Shown in pieces: positions 1 through 7,464 of a stretch of DNA of 13,792 nt. This stretch comes from Gammaproteobacteria bacterium CG22_combo_CG10-13_8_21_14_all_40_8. Its GTDB lineage: Bacteria; Pseudomonadota; Gammaproteobacteria; Enterobacterales; GCA-002770795. The stretch lies in the NCBI GenBank assembly GCA_002770795.1, contig PCTP01000241.1, positions 13,689-27,480 of the forward strand, read 5' to 3'. The position numbers and the translations under genes were made by a program. How positions within the stretch are numbered: position 1 is the stretch's first letter; every line of letters starts with the position of its first letter. Under the pieces are notes generated by a model. It saw nothing but the letters and a program-made list of their open reading frames with translations. It did not search any database and was not told the DNA's origin.

Positions 1-817
1 TTTTAAAATAAAAAAAGCTGTTGACCATATGTTGACATTGTTTCCCTTTGAAAATGAAATTTATCAAAGACATCGAATTGATGTGACTTGTGTGGGGCAC
101 TATCTGGCTACACAAATCCCTTTAGTGAGTAATATGAAACAGGCAAGAGTATCATTGGGATTACCTCTAAATAAGTTGATTCTAGCCATATTACCTGGAA
201 GCAGGACTTCTGAAGTCAAATTATTAACCCCATTATTTTTTCAAGCGGCAAAAACACTTTTAAAAACACTTCCTGATTTAATTTTTGTGATCCCTGTTGC
301 CAATGAACGTTGCAGGAATATTATTCAATCCAATATTGAAATGGATGATGACCTAGGGTTTCTTGATAAAATACAATTAGTTGAAGATAAGTCTCACTTG
401 TCAATTGAAGCCTCTGATGTGGTGTTATTGGCCTCTGGAACGGTAACACTGGAGACGGCATTACTCAAAAAACCTATGGTTATGGCCTATAAGCTCTCAA
501 CCTTTAGCTATGTATTATTTAATCATCTATCACAGCTTAAGTATTATTCATTGCCCAATTTATTAGTGAATCGTGAATTAGTGCCAGAGTTTCTTCAACA
601 TGAAGCAACGGTTGCCAATCTAACCACCGCATTGTTAGAGCAGTTTGATTTAAGTACTCAGGCAAGGCAGCAGTTGCTCGAAGAGTATACCAGTATTCAC
701 CAACAACTAATTCTTGGTGGCAGTGAGAAAGGGGCAGACGTTGTTTGTCAGCTTTTAGATATTGATACAGAGCCTGCGTCTATAGAGTATATCACTTTAA
801 AAGGTGATGATAAGTGA
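1..817 (+). CDS. lpxB: Lipid-A-disaccharide synthase (5' end missing)
   Basis: LpxB is a GT-B glycosyltransferase at the inner membrane. It joins UDP-2,3-diacylglucosamine and lipid X to form the lipid A disaccharide. The frame is open from the left edge (first full codon at 2), so the ATG at 29 is internal: the residues before it and the FPFEN.IYQ..I segment after it match the family's middle region. About 271 residues are present out of roughly 380, so about the first 110-120 lie outside the window. Visible family features are the LPGSR turn opening the C-terminal Rossmann domain (about 191-205), the ASGT.TLE nucleotide-sugar segment (about 430-456), and a SLPNLL..RELVPE stretch near 550-590. 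The stop overlaps the rnhB start by 4 nt. In relatives lpxD-fabZ-lpxA lie upstream, and the same is likely here, out of view. Confidence 0.96.
   Translation, partial: FKIKKAVDHMLTLFPFENEIYQRHRIDVTCVGHYLATQIPLVSNMKQARVSLGLPLNKLILAILPGSRTSEVKLLTPLFFQAAKTLLKTLPDLIFVIPVANERCRNIIQSNIEMDDDLGFLDKIQLVEDKSHLSIEASDVVLLASGTVTLETALLKKPMVMAYKLSTFSYVLFNHLSQLKYYSLPNLLVNRELVPEFLQHEATVANLTTALLEQFDLSTQARQQLLEEYTSIHQQLILGGSEKGADVVCQLLDIDTEPASIEYITLKGDDK
802..807 (+). promoter_or_regulatory. Ribosome binding site for rnhB, inside lpxB
   Basis: AGGTGA, a good match to the anti-Shine-Dalgarno complement, lies 6 nt before the GTG at 814. It supports that GTG as the rnhB start although it is not an ATG and lies within the last codons of lpxB. 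Confidence 0.7.
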
Positions 818-1392
818 TATTAGAAGCAGGTGTCGATGAAGTCGGAAGAGGCCCCTTAGCTGGAGATGTAGTTACGGCTGCAGTTATCCTGCATCCTGAT
901 CACCCAATTTCCGGATTAAATGACTCAAAAAAATTATCGGAAAAAAAGCGCGAATATTTATTTGATCGGATTAAAGATCATTGCATCAGCTGGGCTATAG
1001 GTCGAGCATCAGTAGCTGAAATTGATGAGTTGAACATCTTAAGAGCGACCTTACTTGCCATGCAAAGGGCGGTCGCACAACTTGATGTTCGTCCTCAAAA
1101 AATTTGGGTAGATGGTAATCATTGCCCCGATTTTGGGTTGCCAGCGGAGTCTGTTATCGGTGGTGATGGTAAGGTGGCCTGTATTAGTGCCGCTTCTATC
1201 CTTGCTAAAGTGCTTAGAGATAAAGAAATGGAGCAGATGGAAATACAATATCCGGGCTATGGTTTTGCCAAACACAAAGGTTATGGAACCAAAGTTCATA
1301 TGCAAGCACTAGAACACTTAGGTGCTTGTGCTATTCATCGTCAAAGTTTTGCACCCGTTTCTAAAGTTATTCGTGCTAAAATCATTTCATGA
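814..1392 (+). CDS. rnhB: Ribonuclease HII
   Basis: RNase HII is a cytoplasmic endonuclease that cuts the RNA strand of RNA:DNA hybrids and starts removal of ribonucleotides misincorporated into DNA. At 192 aa it is close to the usual 190-215. The four acidic residues of the type 2 RNase H active site are visible: D8 and E9 in DEVGRG, D100 in WVDGN, and D118 in IGGDGK. The conserved segments NDSKKL (36-41) and SAASILAKV (125-133) are also present. The start is GTG, chosen because DEVGRG must lie close to the N-terminus and because of the Shine-Dalgarno sequence at 802-807. GTGA is shared with the lpxB stop and ATGA with the dnaE start, so translation of the three genes is probably coupled. 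Confidence 0.97.
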   Translation: MILEAGVDEVGRGPLAGDVVTAAVILHPDHPISGLNDSKKLSEKKREYLFDRIKDHCISWAIGRASVAEIDELNILRATLLAMQRAVAQLDVRPQKIWVDGNHCPDFGLPAESVIGGDGKVACISAASILAKVLRDKEMEQMEIQYPGYGFAKHKGYGTKVHMQALEHLGACAIHRQSFAPVSKVIRAKIIS

Positions 1393-4300
1393 TTGAAAAC
1401 CAAAATTCACCACAATTTATTCACCTAAGAGTCCATTCAGAGTTTTCAATGGTAAATGGCATCGTGCGCCTGAAACCTCTGGTTGAACGCTGTGCAGCGT
1501 TAAAAATGCCAGCGGTGGCAGTGACTGATCAAGGTAATTTTTGTGGGCTGGTCAGATTTTATCGAGCGGCTAATGCTACAGGTGTAAAGCCTATTGTCGG
1601 TGTTGATGCTTGGGTACATGATGAGTCCATGGGGGATGAACCCTTTAGAATGGTTTTTCTTTGCCAAAATCAAATTGGTTATCGACATCTGACGGAGTTG
1701 ATTTCTGATTCTTATCTAAAAGGTCAGCAACGTGGTTTCCCTGTCATTGAGTCCTCATGGATTGCTCAGAAAACTGAGGGCATTATTTGTCTGTCTGGTG
1801 GTAAAGAGGGTGATATTGGACTCTGTCTTAAAAATGCCAACCCCGCTCTTGCAGCACAACGCTTAGCCTACTGGAATGGTCTTTTTCCACGACGATTCTA
1901 CCTGGAATTACAAAGAACAGGTCGTGTAGGAGAAGAAGAATATATTCATGCGGTGGTGGGGATGGCTCAAGGATCTAAAACACCAGTTGTAGCCACAAAT
2001 GATGTACATTTCATCCAACAACAAGATTTCGATGCTCATGAAGCACGAGTCTGTATTAATCAGGGAAGAGTCATCGATGATCCCACTCGCCCCAAAGCTT
2101 TTAGTGACGAGCAATACCTTCGTTCAGAAGCTGAAATGTGTGCATTGTTTCAAGATATCCCAGAAGCCCTTGTTAACTCTGTTGAAATAGCTAAACGTTG
2201 TAATATTGAGTTAAGTTTAGGAAAGGCTTGTCTGCCTGACTTTCCGATCCCAGCAGGCATCACCGTAGAAGAATATTTTATTAAAGTTTCTACAGAAGGA
2301 TTGGAAAAAAGACTCCAGGTTTTGTTAGATGAGTCTAGTTTGGAATACCCCGAAAAACGCAAAGTTTACGATGAAAGACTGAAAACCGAGATTGACGTTA
2401 TTCTACAAATGGGATTCCCAGGTTACTTTCTGATTGTGGCTGACTTTATCCAATGGTCTAAGGACAATGGTATTCCCGTTGGGCCAGGAAGGGGCTCTGG
2501 TGCAGGCTCCTTGGTCGCCTATGCTTTAAAAATCACTGATCTTGACCCTCTGGCTTATGATCTTCTCTTTGAGCGCTTTCTTAATCCAGAACGTGTATCA
2601 ATGCCTGATTTTGATATCGACTTTTGTATGGATGGACGCGATCGTGTGATTGATTATGTCGCAGAAAAATATGGTCGAGATGCAGTTTCGCAAATCATCA
2701 CCTTTGGTACCATGGCTGCAAAAGCTGTGATCAGAGATGTTGGAAGGGTATTGGGTAAACCCTATGGTTTTTGTGATCGCCTGTCTAAAATGATTCCTCT
2801 TGATCTAAAAATGACCCTGAATAAAGCCTATGAGCAAGAAGAGCTCATTCGTGAAGCCTATGAAAAAGATGAAGAGGTCAGAGAGGTTTGGGATCTCTCT
2901 CTGAAATTAGAGGGCATAACGCGAAACGCAGGAAAACATGCTGGTGGCGTCGTTATCGCACCCACCAAATTAACGGACTTTACCCCAATATATTGTGATG
3001 AAACTGGTTCTAATCTTGTTGCCCAGTTTGACAAAGATGATGTGGAAGCCGCTGGTTTAGTTAAGTTTGACTTTTTGGGTTTAAGAACGCTCACCATTAT
3101 TGACTGGGCTTTGAAAACTATCAATGCCCAACGCAAACTCGATAATCTAGAACCTATTGATATCAGTAAAATTTCACTAGAAGATGAGCTCACTTATCAC
3201 TTATTGCAACAGGGGAATACCACCTCGGTGTTCCAGTTGGAATCTGGCGGCATGAAAAAGCTTATCAAACAGTTAAAGCCTTCTACTTTCGAAGATATTG
3301 TGGCATTGGTGGCTTTGTACCGACCAGGGCCTCTTGGTGCAGGGATGGACCAAGATTTCGTGAATCGTAAACACGGAATTGAGAAAGTAGAATACCCTCA
3401 TGAAAGCCTAGAGGAAATTCTAAAGCCCACTTATGGCACCATTTTATATCAAGAGCAAGTGATGCAGATTGCTCAGGTTTTAGCAGGATATTCTTTGGGC
3501 GGCGCAGATATTTTGCGTCGAGCCATGGGTAAGAAAAAAGCGGAGGTGATGGAACAACAAAAGCGCATTTTCATTGATGGCGCTTCCGCAAAAGGAATTC
3601 CTGAAGAACAATCGGGTCATATTTTTTCTGTGATTGAAAAATTTGCTGATTATGGTTTTAATAAATCACATTCAGCCGCTTACGCTTTGGTTTCTTATCA
3701 GACTGCATGGTTGAAATGCCATTATCCAGCTGCCTTTATTGCAGCGGTCATGTCCGCTGACATGGACAACACCGATAAAGTCGTGACCTATGTTGAGGAT
3801 GCGAGAGAGCAAGGGTTAAAATTGACTCCACCCGATATAAACCATGGGCAGTACCAATTTACCATTCAGGGTAGCGATACCATCATTTATGGCATTGGCG
3901 CAATCAAAGGTGTGGGGCAGGGCGCGATTGAAAGTATTGTGATGGAAAGAGAAGCCAATGGCCCTTATCAGGATTTATATGATTTTTGTGTCAGAATTGA
4001 TCTTAAAAAAGCGAATCGTCGAGTCTTAGAGGCGTTAATTAAGGCGGGAGCTTTGGATAATTTTAATCTTCATCGAGCCAACTTAATGGCCAATTTGGAA
4101 GATGCGATTAAATCTGCCGAACAGGTAGGTAGAGATCGACTCGCAGGGCAAAATGATTTATTTGGTGGAGCTGTTACCCCACAAGCAAGTAATAAAATGA
4201 CTAAATCTGTGAGAAGTTGGCCTGAAAACACTCAGCTTCAACATGAAAAAGATGTATTAGGTTTGTTTTTGAGTGGACATCCCTTTGATAAATATCAACG

Positions 4301-4868
4301 AGAACTTCGCCAAATTACCGGGAATAAAATTAGAGATCTCCAAGCAAATCGCAGAGGCCAGACTTCCACCATAGCTGGGTTGATTATTGGCATGCGTATT
4401 ATTACCACCAAGTCTGGTGCTAGAATAGCCATTGCAACCTTAGACGATAAAACAGGTCGTATTGATTTGGCTATTTATCAAGATATCTATGATGAATGTT
4501 CGAGCATATTGGCCAAAGACAATGTTATTATTGCTGAAGGAGAAATTAGTGTTGATCATTTCTCTGATGGTCTTAAAATGAAAGCCAAAACTCTGTATGA
4601 TGTGACCCAGATCCGTGAAAAAAGATTGCGTTGTCTTCAAATAGATTTAAAGCAAAGCCACTTAGACTCAAAATTTAGTGACTTACTGATGAAGCATTTG
4701 TCCCCTTTTAAAGGGGGAACAACTCCGATCTCTATCCAATTTAAAGCATCGGGCGCTGAAGCTATGATAGACTTAGGGGCTGAATGGAAAGTCTCTCCCA
4801 GCGATGAGTTAATTTATCGTTTAGAAGATATTGTTGGTGATGGTAATGTCCATTGTGTTTATACTTAA
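1389..4868 (+). CDS. dnaE: DNA polymerase III subunit alpha
   Basis: This is the catalytic subunit of the replicative polymerase. Its 1159 aa nearly equal the 1160 of E. coli DnaE, and the gene is intact. Domains in order: an N-terminal PHP domain (about 8-280, HLRVHSEFS and TNDVHF segments); palm, thumb and fingers of the C-family polymerase with catalytic D409 and D411 in PDFDIDF and D561 in VKFDFLGLRT; a GPGRGSGAGS loop near 366-375; an HhH region with YGIGAIKGVG; and an OB fold (about 990-1070). QNDLFG at 921-926 matches the internal beta-clamp-binding motif (QADMFG in E. coli). The start ATG overlaps the rnhB stop by 4 nt, and I see no clear Shine-Dalgarno sequence, which fits translational coupling. 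A repeat array rather than an obvious terminator follows the stop. Confidence 0.98.
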   Translation: MIENQNSPQFIHLRVHSEFSMVNGIVRLKPLVERCAALKMPAVAVTDQGNFCGLVRFYRAANATGVKPIVGVDAWVHDESMGDEPFRMVFLCQNQIGYRHLTELISDSYLKGQQRGFPVIESSWIAQKTEGIICLSGGKEGDIGLCLKNANPALAAQRLAYWNGLFPRRFYLELQRTGRVGEEEYIHAVVGMAQGSKTPVVATNDVHFIQQQDFDAHEARVCINQGRVIDDPTRPKAFSDEQYLRSEAEMCALFQDIPEALVNSVEIAKRCNIELSLGKACLPDFPIPAGITVEEYFIKVSTEGLEKRLQVLLDESSLEYPEKRKVYDERLKTEIDVILQMGFPGYFLIVADFIQWSKDNGIPVGPGRGSGAGSLVAYALKITDLDPLAYDLLFERFLNPERVSMPDFDIDFCMDGRDRVIDYVAEKYGRDAVSQIITFGTMAAKAVIRDVGRVLGKPYGFCDRLSKMIPLDLKMTLNKAYEQEELIREAYEKDEEVREVWDLSLKLEGITRNAGKHAGGVVIAPTKLTDFTPIYCDETGSNLVAQFDKDDVEAAGLVKFDFLGLRTLTIIDWALKTINAQRKLDNLEPIDISKISLEDELTYHLLQQGNTTSVFQLESGGMKKLIKQLKPSTFEDIVALVALYRPGPLGAGMDQDFVNRKHGIEKVEYPHESLEEILKPTYGTILYQEQVMQIAQVLAGYSLGGADILRRAMGKKKAEVMEQQKRIFIDGASAKGIPEEQSGHIFSVIEKFADYGFNKSHSAAYALVSYQTAWLKCHYPAAFIAAVMSADMDNTDKVVTYVEDAREQGLKLTPPDINHGQYQFTIQGSDTIIYGIGAIKGVGQGAIESIVMEREANGPYQDLYDFCVRIDLKKANRRVLEALIKAGALDNFNLHRANLMANLEDAIKSAEQVGRDRLAGQNDLFGGAVTPQASNKMTKSVRSWPENTQLQHEKDVLGLFLSGHPFDKYQRELRQITGNKIRDLQANRRGQTSTIAGLIIGMRIITTKSGARIAIATLDDKTGRIDLAIYQDIYDECSSILAKDNVIIAEGEISVDHFSDGLKMKAKTLYDVTQIREKRLRCLQIDLKQSHLDSKFSDLLMKHLSPFKGGTTPISIQFKASGAEAMIDLGAEWKVSPSDELIYRLEDIVGDGNVHCVYT

Positions 4869-4876
4869 GATGGTTG

Positions 4877-4988
4877 TTATCCACCTAAAGTTATCCACCT
4901 AAAGTTAGCCACAACTCTTTAGCCACAACTCTTTAACCATAACTCTTTAACCATAACTCTTTAACCATAACTTTTTAACCATAATAAT
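4877..4988 (+). repeat. Array of eight 14-bp tandem repeats between dnaE and accA
   Basis: Unit starts are 4877, 4891, 4905, 4919, 4933, 4947, 4961 and 4975. Units 1-2 are identical (ttatccacctaaag), as are 3-4 (ttagccacaactct) and 5-6 (ttaaccataactct). Unit 7 differs from 5-6 by one base, and unit 8 keeps only the first ten bases. All begin TTA-N-CCA. The first nine bases resemble the DnaA box TTATNCACA: units 1-4 have one mismatch and units 5-8 have two. The period is not a multiple of three and the array lies between stop and start codons, so it is non-coding. It fills most of the 135-bp spacer. No stable hairpin or sigma70 promoter could be assigned in it. Function is unknown. Confidence 0.93.
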
Positions 4989-5003
4989 ATAGGATCATTC
5001 GAT

Positions 5004-5960
5004 ATGAAGTTAAACTTCCTCGAATTTGAACAACCCATTGCGGAACTTGAAGCGCAAATAGAAGAATTGAAACATGTCGGTAATGATAGTGATATCAATA
5101 TCAGTGAAGAAATCGCTAAACTCAAAGAAAAAAGTGTTGAGTTAACTGCCAAGATTTTTTCTAATCTTGGCGCTTGGGAAATTGCTCAGCTTTCAAGACA
5201 TCCACAACGTCCTTATACCCAAGATTATATCGACTCTATTTTTACTGATTATGACGAACAATGTGGCGATAGAGCTTATGCCAATGACTTTGCTCTAATT
5301 GGTGGTACGGCGAGATTAAATGGTGAACCTGTGATGGTGATAGGCCACCAAAAAGGACGGGCTACCAAAGAAAAGGTCAAAAGAAACTTTGGTATGCCAA
5401 GGCCAGAGGGTTATCGTAAAGCCTTACGTTTAATGGAAATGGCAGAAAAATTTAAAATGCCTGTTATCACCTTTATTGATACGCCGGGGGCTTATCCAGG
5501 GGTAGGGGCAGAGGAGCGCGGTCAAAGTGAAGCCATTGCCCATAATTTAAAAGTGATGGCAGGACTTAGAGTGCCTGTTGTCTGTAATGTTATCGGTGAG
5601 GGTGGTTCTGGTGGTGCTTTAGCCATTGGTGTGGGTGATCGTGTGAACATGTTACAGTTTAGTATCTACTCGGTTATCTCTCCAGAAGGCTGTGCCTCTA
5701 TTTTATGGAAAAGTGCAGATAAAGCTAAAGATGCAGCGGAAGCGATGGGGATTACTTCGCATCGTTTGCGCAGTTTAAGATTAATTGATTCTGTGATTGA
5801 AGAACCATTGGGTGGCGCTCATCGTAATATTCCAGCGATGGCACAAACTATGAAATCTCAATTATTAGCGGATCTCAAAGAATTAAAATCATTTAATATT
5901 GATAACCTTCTGAATAATCGCTATCAACGTTTGATGAATTATTCGTCATTACGTACTTAA
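5004..5960 (+). CDS. accA: Acetyl-CoA carboxylase carboxyltransferase subunit alpha
   Basis: AccA pairs with AccD in the cytoplasm to move the carboxyl group from carboxybiotin-BCCP to acetyl-CoA, giving malonyl-CoA for fatty-acid synthesis. At 318 aa it is nearly the length of E. coli AccA (319). The N-terminus (LNFLEFEQPIAELEAQIEEL) is the typical alpha-subunit helix. The crotonase-like core carries FIDTPGAYPGVGAEERGQ (157-174) and the glycine-rich oxyanion segment GEGGSGGALAIG (198-209), followed by SPEGCASILWK (226-236). AGGA at 4991-4994 lies 9 nt before the ATG. The gene follows the 14-bp repeat array, so any promoter of its own must lie in or near that array or inside dnaE. tilS begins 16 nt after its stop. 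Confidence 0.98.
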   Translation: MKLNFLEFEQPIAELEAQIEELKHVGNDSDINISEEIAKLKEKSVELTAKIFSNLGAWEIAQLSRHPQRPYTQDYIDSIFTDYDEQCGDRAYANDFALIGGTARLNGEPVMVIGHQKGRATKEKVKRNFGMPRPEGYRKALRLMEMAEKFKMPVITFIDTPGAYPGVGAEERGQSEAIAHNLKVMAGLRVPVVCNVIGEGGSGGALAIGVGDRVNMLQFSIYSVISPEGCASILWKSADKAKDAAEAMGITSHRLRSLRLIDSVIEEPLGGAHRNIPAMAQTMKSQLLADLKELKSFNIDNLLNNRYQRLMNYSSLRT

Positions 5961-5976
5961 GTGACACCAGCACTCC

Positions 5977-7464
5977 ATGTTTGAGCACGAGCCTCTGAAC
6001 AGATCATTGAGTTTAGAAAAAAAACTACTTGGAATTGTTTCAACAGAACTTACTCAAACATTGCTGCAAAAACCGCTGTCTTTATCACAACAACAGTCAA
6101 TTTGGGTGGGATTTTCAGGCGGAATGGATTCAACTGTTCTGCTGTTTCTACTGCACAGAGTCATTGAGAAAATGAATCAATCTAATCCTCATCGATTGGT
6201 TCTAAAGGCGCTGCATATTCATCATGGAATATCGGAATATGCCGATAACTGGGTCGATTTTTGTCAGTCTATGTGTCAAAATTTGCAGATAGACTGCCAA
6301 GTTCGTTACACCAGAGATTTATACCCTAATTTAGTGATTCAATCTGAAGAAGAGGCAAGAAATGCGCGATATCAAATTTTTCAACAATCCATTGCTCCTG
6401 ACAATGTGCTTTGTTTAGCTCATCATCAAACGGATCAAGCAGAAACTTTATTATTTCGATTATTTAGAGGTGGTGGATTGCATGGAATTTCTGCAATTCC
6501 CAAGCGACGAGATTTTCATCAAGCGGTGATATTGAGACCATTGCTGGGTATTTCAAGGGAAAATCTTCAACTCTATGCACATCAACAGAACTTGAAATGG
6601 ATAGAAGATCCTAGCAATCACTCGATTCTATATGCCAGAAATTACATACGGCATGAATTACTCCCTAAAATTGAGAAGCGTTGGCCTAAACTACAGCAAA
6701 AGTTATCTGACAGTATTGGTTTGTTTCAGCAGCAAGCCAAACTTTTAGATGAATTAGCAGAGATTGATTATCAAGCTATTTCAACCCATGAGGGCTTTGT
6801 TACTTTAGAAAAATTTCGAGGACTATCCGTGCAGAGACAACATAACTTTCTGGCTTGGTGGTTGCGTATCCATGGTTTACAAGTCCCGTCTCAAAAACGA
6901 ATTCAAAGTTTTGCTGATTCCTTGAACCAATGTTCTTTAGATCGTCAATTTGAACAAAAAATTGAAAACTACAAAATGTTGCAATGGAAAAATACAGTGT
7001 TTTTGATAGCAGAAGATTTTTTTAAACAAGATGCTGCCATCTTCACAGATGTTTTTTGGCAATGGTTAGAAAGTGATTATTTAAAGGAGGAAAATCCCTT
7101 CGTTCTTGATCTCAATTCACATTGTCAGATTATAGTAAAAAGACAACTAGGAAAAGGGATTAACTCGCAATATTTAAAACAAAGTAAAATTCAGTGGGGC
7201 GTACCACAAAATAGTTTTTATTTAGCTGGGCATCAGCATTCAAAAAAAATCAAACATATTTTTCAAGAGCATCAGATACCAAGTTGGTTGAGAGCAAATT
7301 GGCCTGCACTCATCTATCAAGGGGAGTTGGTCGCTTTGATGGGGGTGGGATGTCATCAATCAAAAGAAGCTGATCAAAATGAGCTAGGACTGGCTTTTAA
7401 AATTGTGTTTAATTTAAATCAATTCAGGAAATTTGAAAGAAGTGATCAGGGATTCGAACTCTGA
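5977..7464 (+). CDS. tilS: tRNA(Ile)-lysidine synthase
   Basis: TilS is an ATP-dependent enzyme that changes C34 of the CAU-anticodon tRNA-Ile to lysidine so that it reads AUA. The PP-loop SGGMDS lies at 47-52, followed by ALHIHHGIS (78-86), EEARNARY (125-132), HHQTDQAETLLFRLFRGG (149-166), DPSN (211-214) and RNYIRHELLP (221-230), all typical of the N-terminal catalytic domain. The C-terminal domain is recognised by HSKKIKHIFQEHQIPSWLR and a closing GELVALMGVG strand. At 495 aa it is longer than the roughly 430 of E. coli. Part of the excess is about 25 extra residues before the PP-loop. An in-frame TGA at 5962 rules out a longer start, and the Shine-Dalgarno sequence before the ATG is weak. 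The 3' end overlaps the opposing GGDEF-EAL gene by 51 bp. Confidence 0.95.
   Translation: MFEHEPLNRSLSLEKKLLGIVSTELTQTLLQKPLSLSQQQSIWVGFSGGMDSTVLLFLLHRVIEKMNQSNPHRLVLKALHIHHGISEYADNWVDFCQSMCQNLQIDCQVRYTRDLYPNLVIQSEEEARNARYQIFQQSIAPDNVLCLAHHQTDQAETLLFRLFRGGGLHGISAIPKRRDFHQAVILRPLLGISRENLQLYAHQQNLKWIEDPSNHSILYARNYIRHELLPKIEKRWPKLQQKLSDSIGLFQQQAKLLDELAEIDYQAISTHEGFVTLEKFRGLSVQRQHNFLAWWLRIHGLQVPSQKRIQSFADSLNQCSLDRQFEQKIENYKMLQWKNTVFLIAEDFFKQDAAIFTDVFWQWLESDYLKEENPFVLDLNSHCQIIVKRQLGKGINSQYLKQSKIQWGVPQNSFYLAGHQHSKKIKHIFQEHQIPSWLRANWPALIYQGELVALMGVGCHQSKEADQNELGLAFKIVFNLNQFRKFERSDQGFEL

Noticed and set aside
2858..3193. 111-codon open frame antisense to dnaE
   Set aside because: It is a shadow of a strongly conserved gene, has no recognisable protein features, and is explained by dnaE codon usage.
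4702..4717. CCCCTT-TTA-AAGGGG hairpin near the 3' end of dnaE
   Set aside because: It lies within the coding sequence, about 150 nt before the stop, and has no following T-run, so it is not a credible terminator.
4933..4990. CATAAC/CATAAT and TTAACC motifs in the repeat array as a sigma70 promoter for accA
   Set aside because: The motifs recur every 14 bp by the nature of the repeat and do not give a -35/-10 pair with about 17-bp spacing. The one nearest accA would place the transcript start on top of the ribosome site.
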